DNA of 40,970 bases from Elusimicrobia bacterium RIFOXYD2_FULL_34_15 (lineage in GTDB: Bacteria > Elusimicrobiota > UBA8919): positions 1-40,970 of the forward strand of contig MGVS01000023.1 in assembly GCA_001800605.1 (NCBI GenBank), given 5' to 3'. How positions within the stretch are numbered: position 1 is the stretch's first letter; the number at the start of each line of letters is the position of its first letter. The position numbers were made by a program, and so were the translations under genes. Of this stretch, positions 7,603 to 16,959 are shown in pieces. A model generated the notes under the pieces. It saw only the letters and a list, made by a program, of their open reading frames with translations. It was not told the origin of the DNA and searched no databases.

Positions 7603-8649
7603 ATGTCCAGTAACTTAATTAATAAAATAAAATTATTAGCAAACAAAAAAGTAAACATCATGGAGGTTTGCGGGACACATACGATGGCGATTGCATATTC
7701 GGGACTAAAATCTCTGCTTCCAAAAAATATTAATTTAATTTCCGGCCCGGGTTGTCCGGTTTGCGTAACCCCAACTCCAATTATTGATTCGGCAATTGAG
7801 CTTGCTAAAAAAGGTTTAATAATAACAACTTTCGGCGATATGTTAAAAGTACCGGGGAGTAATTCTTCGCTTGAAAAGGAAAAATCAAATGGTAATGATG
7901 TAAGAATGGTTTACTCATGTTTTGATGCTCTAAAAATAGCACAAAAAAATCCAAAAAAAGAAGTCGTTTTTGTAGGAGTTGGTTTTGAAACTACTTCACC
8001 TACTATAGCTGCAACAATAAAAACTGCAGAAAAAGAAAAAACAAAAAACTTTTCTGTAATTCCTGCTTTTAAAGTAATACCTCCGGCATTAAAAGTAATT
8101 CTAGAACAAAAAAATTTAAAAATTGACGGGTTTTTACTTCCCGGACATGTTTCAGCGATTATTGGGTCAAAACCTTACCAATTTATAACCGAGAAATATA
8201 AAATCTCTTCGGTAATAACCGGCTTTGAACCTTCAGAAATATTGGAAGGGATTTTTATGATACTGAAACAGATAAAAACCAAAAAACCTATTATAGAAAT
8301 TCAATATAAAAAGGTCGTTAAAAAAGAAGGAAACCCTTTTGCAATGAAACTTTTGTATTCTATTTTTGAAGAGTCCGATTCCCAATGGCGCGGATTAGGT
8401 ATAATAAAAAAATCCGGATTAAAGTTTAAGTATAAATACAAAAAATTTGATGCTTTGCAAAAATTTAAGACAAAATTGAAGAATGCTAAAGAACCGGTTG
8501 GTTGCCTGTGCGGAAAAATACTTACCGGCACAGTGAAGCCAATACAATGTCATTTATTTGGTAAAAAATGTAATCCTTCAAATCCGATAGGACCCTGCAT
8601 GGTTTCTTCGGAAGGTACCTGTGCAGCATATTATAAATATGGACAATAA
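7603..8649 (+). CDS. hypD: Hydrogenase formation protein HypD
   Basis: HypD is the Fe-S scaffold on which the Fe(CN)2CO group of [NiFe]-hydrogenase is built with HypC and HypE. At 348 residues it is near the family length. Hallmarks are MEVCGTHTMAI, SGPGCPVCVTP, the GVGFETTSPT and LPGHVSAIIG motifs, and the C-terminal Cys set (CLCGKILTG, QCHLFGKKC, NPIGPCMVSSEGTCAAYY) for the [4Fe-4S] cluster. It overlaps hypE, suggesting coupled translation. No Shine-Dalgarno is clear at the ATG at 7603, which nevertheless gives a normal N-terminus. Confidence 0.96.
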   Translation: MSSNLINKIKLLANKKVNIMEVCGTHTMAIAYSGLKSLLPKNINLISGPGCPVCVTPTPIIDSAIELAKKGLIITTFGDMLKVPGSNSSLEKEKSNGNDVRMVYSCFDALKIAQKNPKKEVVFVGVGFETTSPTIAATIKTAEKEKTKNFSVIPAFKVIPPALKVILEQKNLKIDGFLLPGHVSAIIGSKPYQFITEKYKISSVITGFEPSEILEGIFMILKQIKTKKPIIEIQYKKVVKKEGNPFAMKLLYSIFEESDSQWRGLGIIKKSGLKFKYKYKKFDALQKFKTKLKNAKEPVGCLCGKILTGTVKPIQCHLFGKKCNPSNPIGPCMVSSEGTCAAYYKYGQ

Positions 8650-9649
8650 AAAAATTACATTATCCTACGGTTCCGGCGGAAGATTAACTCATCAGTTAAT
8701 CAAAAATCTTTTTTTGAAAAAATTCGGGAATACCATATCCAAGAAACTTGATGATTCCGCTGTTTTGCCGTCAATAAATTCCAACTTTAAATTGGTATAT
8801 ACTACTGATTCTTATGTTGTAAAACCTATTTTTTTCCCGGGTGGAGATATAGGCAAGCTTTCGATTTGCGGAACAGTAAACGATTTGTCGGTAATGGGCG
8901 CAAAACCGCTTTATATTTCTGTATCCGCAATAATTGAAGAAGGCCTTGAAATAGAAAAACTTGAAAAAATTGTTAGTTCAATCGCTGAAACGTCAAAAAA
9001 AGCAGGTGTTCAAATTGTTTGCGGTGATACAAAGGTTGTCGAAAAAGGCGCTGCTGATGAAATTTTCCTAACAACTTCCGGGATAGGTATTCTAAACAAA
9101 AAATTAAACATTTCTGGGCACAATGCAAAAACCGGAGATGTTATAATTATTTCCGGAACAATTGCCGACCATGGAATTGCAATATTAAATGCCCGCCAAA
9201 ATTTAGAACTGGAAGGAAAACTTTTTAGCGACGTTGCCCCGTTAAATAATCTTGTTGAGAGAATGTTAAAAGCAGGCGAAATACATACAATGCGCGACCC
9301 TACAAGAGGCGGTTTAGCAACAACTCTTAACGAAATTGCCGAACAATCTAATATAGGTATTGAAATAATTGAAGAAAAAATCCCTGTTCAAAAATCCACA
9401 AAATCCGCCTGCAATCTGCTTGGATTGGACCCTCTTTATATAGCAAATGAAGGAAAACTTGTAGCAATTGTAAAAGAAACTGATGCAAAAAAAATACTTT
9501 TTGCTATGAAAAACCATCCGCTTGGCAAAAACGCACAAATTATCGGAAAAGTCATGTCAAAACCTAAAGGCGTGTACCTCAAAACTAAAATCGGCGGTGT
9601 ACGTATCCTTCAAATGCTCGAATCCGACCAACTCCCCCGAATCTGTTAA
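8639..9649 (+). CDS. hypE: Hydrogenase maturation protein HypE
   Basis: HypE dehydrates the carbamoylated C-terminal Cys to a thiocyanate and donates cyanide for the hydrogenase iron. The AIRS/PurM-like fold shows in LSYGSGGR, the ATP-binding region KLDDSAVL, TVNDLSVMGA, CGDTKVVEKG and MRDPTRGGLATTLNE. The chain ends in PRIC, the exact family terminus with the modified Cys. The ATG at 8639 overlaps hypD by 11 bases. A GTG at 8621 preceded by GGAAGG at five bases is an alternative start that would add six residues. Confidence 0.96.
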   Translation: MDNKKITLSYGSGGRLTHQLIKNLFLKKFGNTISKKLDDSAVLPSINSNFKLVYTTDSYVVKPIFFPGGDIGKLSICGTVNDLSVMGAKPLYISVSAIIEEGLEIEKLEKIVSSIAETSKKAGVQIVCGDTKVVEKGAADEIFLTTSGIGILNKKLNISGHNAKTGDVIIISGTIADHGIAILNARQNLELEGKLFSDVAPLNNLVERMLKAGEIHTMRDPTRGGLATTLNEIAEQSNIGIEIIEEKIPVQKSTKSACNLLGLDPLYIANEGKLVAIVKETDAKKILFAMKNHPLGKNAQIIGKVMSKPKGVYLKTKIGGVRILQMLESDQLPRIC

Positions 9650-9737
9650 TTTTATATTCAAATTCTTACTAAACAACTAGAAAATAACATAATCTTTATA
9701 CCACAACTATTTATTTTATTCTAAATCACAATTTACC

Positions 9738-9766
9738 TTGACAAAATTTCAAATTTTCTATATACT
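9738..9766 (+). promoter_or_regulatory. Strong sigma-70-type promoter of the kinase-phosphatase-FHA operon
   Basis: TTGACA (9738-9743), a 17-base spacer and TATACT (9761-9766) form a near-consensus promoter. The ORF track's TTG start for the kinase is the first three bases of this -35 box, so that start is false. Transcription would begin near 9773, about 25 bases before the true ATG. Confidence 0.85.
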
Positions 9767-9797
9767 TTATAATACATTTTGGAGAAAAGTCAAAACT

Positions 9798-12314
9798 ATG
9801 AAAAAACAAAACTGGTTGATAGATTTTGTTATTGGGTTGGTATTGTCTCTGTTAATAATCGTGTTTTATATTCTTAAGGTAGGTTTTTTTGAATCTTTGG
9901 AATACAAATTCTACGATTTAAGAAGTAAATTGAGACAAAATCCCAAACCCGGCGATGATGTTATTATTGTAAGTATTGACGACAACAGTATTTCTAATAT
10001 CGGCAGATGGCCATGGTCAAGAGCAATAATCGCAGCGCTAATAGAAGAGGTTTCAAAAGCAAACCCTAAAGTTATAGGTCTAAATATACTTTTTAGTGAA
10101 CCGGAACAGGCGCTCGGTCTGGAACAATTAAAAGAATTAAAATTAAAATACGCAAATTTACTGATTGAAGCAAGCAAACTGAAGAAAAAATATAGAATAA
10201 AAGATAATGAACTTTTAAATTTCACCAGTTTTATCGGAGATATTGCAAATGCAGAAAATAGTATAGATAATGATACTATTCTTTCTGAAACTATTGCAGA
10301 TTCCGGCAATATTGTCCTTCCGATGTTTTTTTCGCTTGATGAACCTCTCGGCGAAAAACCCGAAGAAGTACCTCTAATATTATCCAGCAATTCTGTTTCC
10401 GGACCTACATTACCATCTACCAACGGATATATACCCCTGCTTCCCATAGATATTTTTTCTGAAGGCACATTGGGTATAGGACATGTTAACGTTATTCCGG
10501 ATATCGACGGAACAAAGAGAAGAGAAATTCTTCTTGTAAGATACCAGGATAAATACTATCCTTCCTTCACATTACAATTAGCGAGAATATATATGAATCT
10601 CGGTCTAAATGACATAAAGATAAACAATGAGAACGAAATCGGTTTAGGAAAAATCCGTATACCTACCGACGGTGCAATGAATATGCTTATAAACTTTAAC
10701 GGGCCATACAAAACTTTTAAGTACTGCGATTCTTTTGATGTATTAACCAAAAAAATCCCACCCGAAGCATTTAAAAATAAAATTGTTTTAATAGGGCTTA
10801 CCGCAACAGGTATTGGTGATTTAAATGTGGTTCCGGTTGCTAATAATTTCCCCGGAGTTGAAATTTCCGCAAACGTAATCCAGAACATTATAAATAAAAG
10901 ATTTATTGTAAAACCCCAGTGGGCAAAGACATTCGAAATGGCTTGCTTGGCAATTTGCGGTCTGTTTGTAATACTTGTTCTCCCAAGATTAAAAGCTAAA
11001 TGGGGTGCCATAGTTACAGTAGTTATTTTAGCTATAATTTTGGGATTTGGAACATACATATTTACCAAAGGTTATTGGTTAAAAATATTTTATCCGTCTA
11101 TCTTACTTGTACTGGGATATACGCTTATTACTACAAGACATTTCCTTTTTACAGAAAAACGTAAGGAACTTGTAGAAGCAGAGGGTATTGAAACAAATAA
11201 AATGTTGGGTTTATCATTCCAGGGGCAGGGAATGCTTGACCTTGCGTTTGAAAAATTTAGAAGATGCCCGCTCGACGACCAGATGAAAGAGTTACTTTAT
11301 AATCTCGCTCTTGATTTTGAAAGGAAACGGCAGATAAATAAATCAGTCGCGGTTTACGAACATATTAAAAAAGTGGATCCAAAATATAAGGATATTGAAG
11401 AAAAAATAACAACACTCAAAACAGCAGGTGAAACCGGTTTTCTCGGTTCATCGTCTAAGGAATCAACTGTAATTATCAAGGGTTCAAAACAAACGCCTAC
11501 CTTAGGCAGATATGAAATAATTAAAGAATTGGGCAAAGGTGCTATGGGTATCGTCTATCTCGGAAAAGACCCGAAGATAAACAGGCAAGTCGCTATAAAG
11601 ACTGTCCGCTTTGAAGAGGATGTCCCAGAAGACCAGATGAAAGCGTTAAAAGAGCGGTTTTTCCGTGAAGCGGAATCGGCAGGCAATCTTTCTCACCCGA
11701 ATATTATTAGAATTTTTGACGCAGGTGAAGATATGGATTTATCATATATAGCAATGGAACTTCTTGATGGTGAAGATTTAAAATCCAGATGCGAAAAAAG
11801 CAAACTTATGCCTATGAAAGATTTATTAGATCTTGTTGCTAAGGTTGCAAGCGCACTTGATTATGCACACCAACAGGGTGTTGTTCACAGAGATATAAAA
11901 CCGGCAAATATAATGCTGCTTAAAGACGGTTCAGTCCGTGTAACCGACTTTGGTATAGCACGAATTCTATCGTCTTCCAAAACACAGACAGGTACCGTGC
12001 TTGGAACACCGAGTTACATGTCGCCTGAATCTGTTGCAGGTAAAAAAGTTGACGGCAGGGCTGACATTTTCTCGCTCGGAGTATTATTATATGAAATGTT
12101 AACCGGAGAAAAACCGTTCCAGGGCGAAAGCATTGCAACACTGTTATTCCAGATAGGTAATGAGCATCAGCTTTCACCTAAAAAATATAACGATAAAATC
12201 CCGGATTCTCTCGTAGCAGTAATTGATAAAGCTATGCAAAAAGATGTTGAAAAACGTTACCAGAGAGCCGGAGAAATGGAAAAAGATATAAGGACAGTTT
12301 TGGCAACTCTGTAA
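9798..12314 (+). CDS. CHASE2-sensor serine/threonine protein kinase
   Basis: This 838-residue membrane kinase has, in order, TM1 at about 8-28, an extracytoplasmic CHASE2 sensor to about 370 (IIVSIDDNSI, GRWPWSRAI, IVLIGLTATG, PGVEISANV), three membrane segments at about 379-445, a helical TPR-like linker at about 470-535, and a C-terminal Hanks kinase at about 570-838. The kinase is complete: GKGAMGIVYLG glycine loop, Lys601 in VAIK, HRD at 697-699 with KPAN, DFG at 717-719, and SPE. The kinase sits after the sensor, the reverse of PknB-type receptors. The start is ATG 9798; GGAG lies 13 bases upstream, a long spacing. The PP2C phosphatase follows six bases later. The stimulus and substrates are unknown; the FHA protein in the operon is a likely partner. 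Confidence 0.92.
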   Translation: MKKQNWLIDFVIGLVLSLLIIVFYILKVGFFESLEYKFYDLRSKLRQNPKPGDDVIIVSIDDNSISNIGRWPWSRAIIAALIEEVSKANPKVIGLNILFSEPEQALGLEQLKELKLKYANLLIEASKLKKKYRIKDNELLNFTSFIGDIANAENSIDNDTILSETIADSGNIVLPMFFSLDEPLGEKPEEVPLILSSNSVSGPTLPSTNGYIPLLPIDIFSEGTLGIGHVNVIPDIDGTKRREILLVRYQDKYYPSFTLQLARIYMNLGLNDIKINNENEIGLGKIRIPTDGAMNMLINFNGPYKTFKYCDSFDVLTKKIPPEAFKNKIVLIGLTATGIGDLNVVPVANNFPGVEISANVIQNIINKRFIVKPQWAKTFEMACLAICGLFVILVLPRLKAKWGAIVTVVILAIILGFGTYIFTKGYWLKIFYPSILLVLGYTLITTRHFLFTEKRKELVEAEGIETNKMLGLSFQGQGMLDLAFEKFRRCPLDDQMKELLYNLALDFERKRQINKSVAVYEHIKKVDPKYKDIEEKITTLKTAGETGFLGSSSKESTVIIKGSKQTPTLGRYEIIKELGKGAMGIVYLGKDPKINRQVAIKTVRFEEDVPEDQMKALKERFFREAESAGNLSHPNIIRIFDAGEDMDLSYIAMELLDGEDLKSRCEKSKLMPMKDLLDLVAKVASALDYAHQQGVVHRDIKPANIMLLKDGSVRVTDFGIARILSSSKTQTGTVLGTPSYMSPESVAGKKVDGRADIFSLGVLLYEMLTGEKPFQGESIATLLFQIGNEHQLSPKKYNDKIPDSLVAVIDKAMQKDVEKRYQRAGEMEKDIRTVLATL

Positions 12315-12320
12315 AAATTT

Positions 12321-13145
12321 ATGAAATTAATTATAACCTCATATGGTAAAACCGACCAGGGCCTTGTAAGAGAAAACAACGAAGACAATTTTTCTGTTTC
12401 GGAAATTATCAATCTTTTTCTGGTTGCAGACGGAATGGGTGGGCATGCTTCAGGACAGGTCGCAAGTAAAATGGCAGTTGATATTATTAAGGAACAGATG
12501 GAACATGGTTTTAAAAGTAACATTATTGAAAATTATCCTGTTTCAATGCTCCCCACCAAATCAAAATATGCAAATTATCTGGTAAATTGCCTTAATATAG
12601 CAAACAATGCCATATTTGAAGCAAGTCAGAAATATCCTCAAAATAGCGGGATGGGAACAACTATTGTTGCCGCGCTGATAGCAGAAGATAATTTAATTGT
12701 AGCGCATGTGGGCGACAGCCGGCTGTATCTAATACGTGACAACGATATTAATCCGTTAACCACCGACCATTCAGTAGTCATGGAACAGGTTCGCAAGGGA
12801 TTGATAACAATGGAACAAGCAAGTAAATCTGATATTCAAAACATTTTAACAAGAGCTCTGGGTATTGATAAAACCGTTAATGCGGATGTTACAGAAATGC
12901 CGTTGAATAATAATGATTATGTTTTATTATGTTCCGACGGTTTATTAAGAATGATTCCAGACAGTCAGATTTTAAAAACTATAGAAGAATACAAAGAACC
13001 AAATTTAATATGTGAAAAGCTAGTTTCTTTGGCAAATGATGCAGGCGGTAAAGATAATATCACCGTAGTAGTTGCTAATATTAAAAAGGGATTCCCAGTT
13101 TTTAAAAATAAAATAGCAAATTTCTTAAAGGGTATTTTAAGATAG
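12321..13145 (+). CDS. PP2C-family serine/threonine phosphatase (Stp1/PrpC type)
   Basis: This soluble 274-residue PPM phosphatase should reverse the action of the kinase upstream. The metal-binding motifs are intact: ENNEDNF at 18-24 with Glu21/Asp22, VADGMGGHASG with Asp37, GMGTT, AHVGDSRLYLI, TTDHS, LLCSDGL and GGKDNITVVVA. It begins six bases after the kinase stop without a clear Shine-Dalgarno, so re-initiation is likely. A basic tail (residues about 255-274) follows the catalytic core. Kinase-phosphatase-FHA sets are a recurrent bacterial Ser/Thr signalling arrangement. Confidence 0.94.
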   Translation: MKLIITSYGKTDQGLVRENNEDNFSVSEIINLFLVADGMGGHASGQVASKMAVDIIKEQMEHGFKSNIIENYPVSMLPTKSKYANYLVNCLNIANNAIFEASQKYPQNSGMGTTIVAALIAEDNLIVAHVGDSRLYLIRDNDINPLTTDHSVVMEQVRKGLITMEQASKSDIQNILTRALGIDKTVNADVTEMPLNNNDYVLLCSDGLLRMIPDSQILKTIEEYKEPNLICEKLVSLANDAGGKDNITVVVANIKKGFPVFKNKIANFLKGILR

Positions 13146-13154
13146 GAGGATTTT

Positions 13155-13868
13155 ATGCCAAAGATTATTTTAAAGTTTGGAGCAGCCGTAATTAAGGAGA
13201 TACCTGTTGAAAAAGACGTCTTTACCATTGGGCGAAAGGATGATAATGATGTAGTTATTGATAACCCTGCCGTATCCGGCCATCATGCAAAAATATTTAA
13301 ACAAGGTGATGTGTATTTTCTTGAAGATTTAAACAGCACAAACGGAACCTTTCTTAATGAAACCAAAATACTTAAAGCAGGCATTCACAATAAAGACCAA
13401 GTAGGTTTGGCGAAACATACACTTGTATTTATTAATGAAGAAGAAGCCGATGCGGCTCAAAAACCTTCAGAACAAAAGAGTATGGGCGGCAGTGAAACCG
13501 TAATTATAGACGCAACAAAATTACGCGAAATGTTAAGCGATCAACCGAAAGGACAAGGCCAAGGTGAAAAAACCGGTTTTCTTAAAATAATAGAAGGTGG
13601 TGTTGACCAAAACACTGAAATTGAAATTTCAGGACTTCTTGTTTATGTCGGAACAGGAGAACAGGCACAAATAAAAATTAAAGGAATGTTTGCCCCAAGT
13701 GTTGCGGCAGCAATTTCTCACAGACCTGAAGGATACACATTAAAAGCTGTAAAAGAAGGATATCCTAAAGTAAACGGGGATGCTATTACTGATATAAGAC
13801 AATTGCACGACGGTGATATGCTTGAGTTCGGCAAGACAAAAATGGTATTCCTTTTAAGGCAAAAATAA
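13155..13868 (+). CDS. FHA-domain protein with a second degenerate FHA domain
   Basis: FHA domains bind phosphothreonine peptides. In this 237-residue protein the N-terminal FHA (about 20-95) keeps the key residues: GR at 26-27, SGHH at 41-44 and NSTNGTFLN at 60-68. A low-complexity linker rich in Lys and Gln follows. Residues about 135-237 look like a second FHA fold (VYVGTGEQAQIKI, ISHRPEGYTL, KVNGDAI, LHDGDMLEFG) but lack the GR and SxxH phosphopeptide-binding residues. AGGAGG lies five bases before the ATG. It closes the operon before a terminator and is a plausible substrate or adaptor of the upstream kinase. Confidence 0.9.
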   Translation: MPKIILKFGAAVIKEIPVEKDVFTIGRKDDNDVVIDNPAVSGHHAKIFKQGDVYFLEDLNSTNGTFLNETKILKAGIHNKDQVGLAKHTLVFINEEEADAAQKPSEQKSMGGSETVIIDATKLREMLSDQPKGQGQGEKTGFLKIIEGGVDQNTEIEISGLLVYVGTGEQAQIKIKGMFAPSVAAAISHRPEGYTLKAVKEGYPKVNGDAITDIRQLHDGDMLEFGKTKMVFLLRQK

Positions 13869-13893
13869 TAATTGCAGATAATTTCACAAATTT

Positions 13894-13920
13894 AAAACCC
13901 ATCTTATTGATGGGTTTTTT
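13894..13920 (+). terminator. Rho-independent terminator after the FHA gene
   Basis: AAAACCCATC and GATGGGTTTT form a stem around TTATT, followed by a T run. It lies between convergent genes and has A/T runs on both sides, so it may serve the minus-strand cNMP gene too, whose stop codon touches it. Confidence 0.9.
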
Positions 13921-14365
13921 ATTGTGGTTTTTTTCTTTCTTCGATTTTCTTATGGATTGTTTCTAATGCGGCAGGATTATTTTTGAAAACATCGTCAAGT
14001 ACTTCCTTTTCTAAAATGAGAATTTCACAATCATTTTCTGCAACAACCGTAGCAGATGCGGGAACCGGATGAACCAGCGAGACCTCGCCAAAATAACTGT
14101 TTTCTTTTAGTTCCGCAACTTTTTCCTTTTTACCTTCTTTAGAAATGAATATTCCAACCTGACCACTTTTCACTATAAAAAGCCGGTTAGAAAATTCACC
14201 TTTAAAAAGTATTGTTTTACCTTTTTGAAAAGTAATTTTATTTATTTTGTATATAAGGGAGGTAATTTCCTGGTCTGTAAGTTGGGATAGAAAATCTGTT
14301 TTTTTTAGAAACTCTTTAGCCCATTTTATATCAGTAACATCAAGTTCTAATTCCATAGCTAACAT
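13919..14365 (-). CDS. Cyclic nucleotide-binding (cNMP) domain protein
   Basis: This is a stand-alone cNMP-binding beta-roll of about 148 residues without a DNA-binding domain. The family pattern is clear: LSQLTDQEI, FQKGKTILFKGEFSNRLFIVKSGQVGIF, the phosphate-binding FGEVSLVHPVPASATVVA (FGExxL...xRxAxV type with Ala-Ser where Arg is usual), and a C-terminal helix. The missing Arg in that cassette leaves ligand binding uncertain. The ORF track start (14413) overlaps porB by 40 bases; an ATG at 14365, nine bases after the porB stop, is preferred but lacks a Shine-Dalgarno. It is the last gene of the por run, and a CHASE2 adenylate cyclase is encoded 6 kb away. Confidence 0.8.
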   Translation of the reverse strand: MLAMELELDVTDIKWAKEFLKKTDFLSQLTDQEITSLIYKINKITFQKGKTILFKGEFSNRLFIVKSGQVGIFISKEGKKEKVAELKENSYFGEVSLVHPVPASATVVAENDCEILILEKEVLDDVFKNNPAALETIHKKIEERKKPQ

Positions 14366-14373
14366 TATTAAAC

Positions 14374-15300
14374 TTAAATCTTTTCGCCGCAAAGTGAAAG
14401 TAATTTTTCCCAATTTTTATCAACGTCTGCCTGAAGCTGTTTTATTACTTCTTCATTACCGGCAGAAAAGAGGTGTTTAAACCTGCCCTGTATTTTAAGC
14501 CAATCAGTAATGGGTTTCTTTTCTTTCGGTTTATAATTAAGTTTATATACGCCATTTGTAACTTCATAAATAGGCCAAACGCAAGTATCTGCTGCCAGGC
14601 GTCCCATACGGACAGTATCTTCCGGGGGATAAATCCAGCCAAGACGGCACGGCTGCATAACATTCATAAATGCAGGCCCGTTAATTGATAATGCTTTCTG
14701 CACTTTTGACATTAAATCACTTTGAAAACTCAAAGTTGTCTGTGCAACATACGGAATATTGTGCGCAACCATAATTGCTGTTAAGTCTTTTCTCATTTGC
14801 ATCTTACCGGTAGATTGCTTTCCGGATGGTGCTGTTGTTGTATTTGCGCCTCTTGGTGTTGCAGAAGAACGCTGAACACCCGTATTCATATATGCTTCAT
14901 TATTATAACAAATATAAAGAATCCTATGCCCTCTCTCCATTGCACCGGATAACGCCTGCAGGCCTATATCATAAGTTCCGCCATCACCGCCAAATGCAAT
15001 AAAATTTACATCTTCTTTAACTTTTCCCTTCTTTTTGAGAGCGTTATATGCTGTTTCTATTCCTGAAATTGAAGCTGCCGCATTTTCAAATGCCGAATGA
15101 AACCATGGTACCCGCCACGCAGTATAAGGAAATATTGTGCTTGCAACTTCAAGGCATCCTGTTGCATTTGCAACAACAACCGGTTTCTCGCAAGCAATCA
15201 TTACCTGCCTTGCAATAATTCCAGCACCGCAACCTGAACATAACCTGTGTCCGCCTGTAAACAATTCTTCTTTTTTTGAAAGTTCTTTTAAACTAGCCAT
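14374..15300 (-). CDS. porB: 2-oxoacid (pyruvate):ferredoxin oxidoreductase, beta subunit
   Basis: PorB binds thiamine pyrophosphate and helps oxidise pyruvate to acetyl-CoA, passing electrons to ferredoxin. The 308-residue chain shows GHRLCSGCGAG (cluster Cys), the TPP motif GGDGGTYDIGLQALSGAMERGH, and YNNEAYMNTGVQRSSATPRGA, typical of PorB rather than KorB. GAGGAG lies five bases before the ATG at 15300. Partner subunits porG, porD and porA lie upstream on the same strand. A 158-base palindromic gap separates it from porA, unusual inside an operon whose products are needed in equal amounts. Confidence 0.93.
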   Translation of the reverse strand: MASLKELSKKEELFTGGHRLCSGCGAGIIARQVMIACEKPVVVANATGCLEVASTIFPYTAWRVPWFHSAFENAAASISGIETAYNALKKKGKVKEDVNFIAFGGDGGTYDIGLQALSGAMERGHRILYICYNNEAYMNTGVQRSSATPRGANTTTAPSGKQSTGKMQMRKDLTAIMVAHNIPYVAQTTLSFQSDLMSKVQKALSINGPAFMNVMQPCRLGWIYPPEDTVRMGRLAADTCVWPIYEVTNGVYKLNYKPKEKKPITDWLKIQGRFKHLFSAGNEEVIKQLQADVDKNWEKLLSLCGEKI

Positions 15301-15324
15301 AACTTCTCCTCTTACCCTATTCTT

Positions 15325-15455
15325 TGTTAATAGTAACGCGAAGCAGAAATTTGCTCGGACCTTAAAGTAGCGACTAAAACCCTACAGGAGCTACGCTACG
15401 AGCGAAGCTGGCAGGGTGGCCAGCTGAGCGTGTCCGACAAATTTGCTGCGAGCGT
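15325..15455. repeat. Large imperfect palindrome between porA and porB
   Basis: The outer arms AGCAGAAATTTGCTCGGAC and GTCCGACAAATTTGCTGCG are near-complementary across about 130 bases. Inner segments GCTACGCTACGAGCGAAGC and CTGGCAGGGTGGCCAGC add further stems. No reading frame or promoter was identified. It lies inside the por operon and could affect readthrough or mRNA stability of porB. Confidence 0.6.
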
Positions 15456-15458
15456 TTT

Positions 15459-16628
15459 TTATTCCCTGACTCCGATGTACCCTATCAACTTCTCAACCTT
15501 TTTTGTTTTTGCAATAGTTACCAATTCTTCAAAAACATTCTTTATCTCTTCTTTACCAATATCCCTTCCGCCTAAACCATAAATATAATTATTAACCGGA
15601 ATCTGCATATTTGAAGAATATAATGCTGATGTAATTTCAGTAAATACCGGGCCGGCATAAGCAGAGTACGTATCCGAACGGTCAAGTATAGATATGGCCT
15701 TAACTTTTGAAAGCTCTTTTGCAATTTCCTGGTATGGAAAAGGCCTAAAAACTCTGGGTTTTAAAAGTCCTGCCTTAATACCTTTTGCCCTCAGTTCATC
15801 CACAACAACTTTTGTCGTTCCTGCTGCAGAACCAAGACACACTATTGCAACCTCAGCATCGTCCAATTTATATTTTTCATAAAATCCGTATTCACGCCCG
15901 AATTTTTTATTAAATTCTGATGCAACATCCAATATTATTTTCTTTGAATCCTTCATTGCTTCGGCTTCCTGCATCTTATGTTCAAAATAATAATCCTGCA
16001 AGTCAATGGCTCCTAATGTAAACGGTCTTTTAATATCTAATAAATATCTTTCAGGGTTATATTCACCGACAAATTTCTTTACATCTCCGTCACTTATCGT
16101 ATCGATAACTTCAAGGCAATGGCTGATGATAAAACCATCCGTAGTAACCATTACCGGCAGTTTTGAACGTTCTGCAATTAAAATTGCCTGTATCATACTG
16201 TCATATGCTTCCTGGGAATTTTCGGAAAATATTTGTATCCATCCGGCATCGCGTGCGCCCATTGTATCTGAATGATCGCCATGAATATTTATCGGTGCTG
16301 AAAGTGCACGATTTACTTCACCAATCACTATCGGAAGTCTTAAACCTGCTGCAATATAAAGCATTTCATACATTAATGCCAAACCCTGCGAGGAAGTGGA
16401 TGTCATAACCCTTGCGCCCGCCGCAGATGCGCCAATACATGCAGACATAGCAGAGTGTTCGGATTCAACCGCAACATATTCGGTATCAACTAAACCATCT
16501 GCAACAAATTGTGAAAAAATCATAACTATTTCTGTCGCCGGTGTAATAGGATATGCTGCGACAACATCCGGATTTATCTGTCTCATTGCTTCTGCCATTG
16601 CTTCATTACCAGTTTTAGCTACTCTCAT
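15459..16628 (-). CDS. porA: 2-oxoacid (pyruvate):ferredoxin oxidoreductase, alpha subunit
   Basis: The alpha subunit carries the pyrimidine-binding and transketolase C-terminal domains of the oxidoreductase. Typical blocks are GNEAMAEAMRQINPDVVAAYPITPATEI, VAVESEHSAMSACIGASAAGAR, TSSQGLALMYEMLYIAAGLRLPIV and DHSDTMGARDAGWIQ. The C-terminal region (VAIVCLGSAAGTTK, RVFRPFP) is complete and the 389-residue length is standard. The ORF track uses a GTG at 16637, but that codon lies inside the Shine-Dalgarno AGGGGTG; ATG 16628 is preferred. It follows porD by 21 bases. Confidence 0.94.
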   Translation of the reverse strand: MRVAKTGNEAMAEAMRQINPDVVAAYPITPATEIVMIFSQFVADGLVDTEYVAVESEHSAMSACIGASAAGARVMTSTSSQGLALMYEMLYIAAGLRLPIVIGEVNRALSAPINIHGDHSDTMGARDAGWIQIFSENSQEAYDSMIQAILIAERSKLPVMVTTDGFIISHCLEVIDTISDGDVKKFVGEYNPERYLLDIKRPFTLGAIDLQDYYFEHKMQEAEAMKDSKKIILDVASEFNKKFGREYGFYEKYKLDDAEVAIVCLGSAAGTTKVVVDELRAKGIKAGLLKPRVFRPFPYQEIAKELSKVKAISILDRSDTYSAYAGPVFTEITSALYSSNMQIPVNNYIYGLGGRDIGKEEIKNVFEELVTIAKTKKVEKLIGYIGVRE

Positions 16629-16649
16629 AAAATACACCCCTAATCTTTC

Positions 16650-16937
16650 TTATTTTTTTTCTTTTTCCATTGTTATAGCCACAGCCTTTGGCGGACATTC
16701 TCTTGCACAAATACCGCAACCTTTACAATAATCGTAATTTATACCCGTAACTTTTCCGTCCTTAACTATTATTGCTGTATCAGGACAATTTATCCAGCAG
16801 AAAAAACATTGAATACATTTCTCCGGATGATATACTGGCTTATCACTTCTCCAATCTCCGGTCTTAAAATTTCTGGCTGTTCCTTCTTCCAAAATATCAC
16901 ATTGTGGTAATTCTTTCCAACCTTGTTTTTTTTCCAT
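16650..16937 (-). CDS. porD: 2-oxoacid (pyruvate):ferredoxin oxidoreductase, delta subunit (2[4Fe-4S])
   Basis: PorD is the ferredoxin-like electron-transfer subunit. Two classical 4Fe-4S motifs are visible in 95 residues: CIQCFFCWINCP and CKGCGICARECP, preceded by an N-terminal extension containing GTARNFKTGDWRSDKPVYHPEKC, characteristic of PorD. AAGG lies about ten bases before the start. It sits between porG, across a repeat-filled gap, and porA, as in archaeal and Thermotoga por operons. Confidence 0.94.
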   Translation of the reverse strand: MEKKQGWKELPQCDILEEGTARNFKTGDWRSDKPVYHPEKCIQCFFCWINCPDTAIIVKDGKVTGINYDYCKGCGICARECPPKAVAITMEKEKK

Positions 16938-16959
16938 GTTAATAATCCTTATTTTACCA

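Noticed and set aside
9738-9797. TTG start for the CHASE2 kinase in the ORF track
   Set aside because: The TTG is the first part of a TTGACA -35 box with a well-spaced -10; the ATG at 9798 gives the expected cytoplasmic N-terminus and TM1.
10556-11068. 170-residue minus-strand ORF inside the kinase gene
   Set aside because: It is antisense to the CHASE2 region, its composition mirrors the membrane segments, and no motif is seen.
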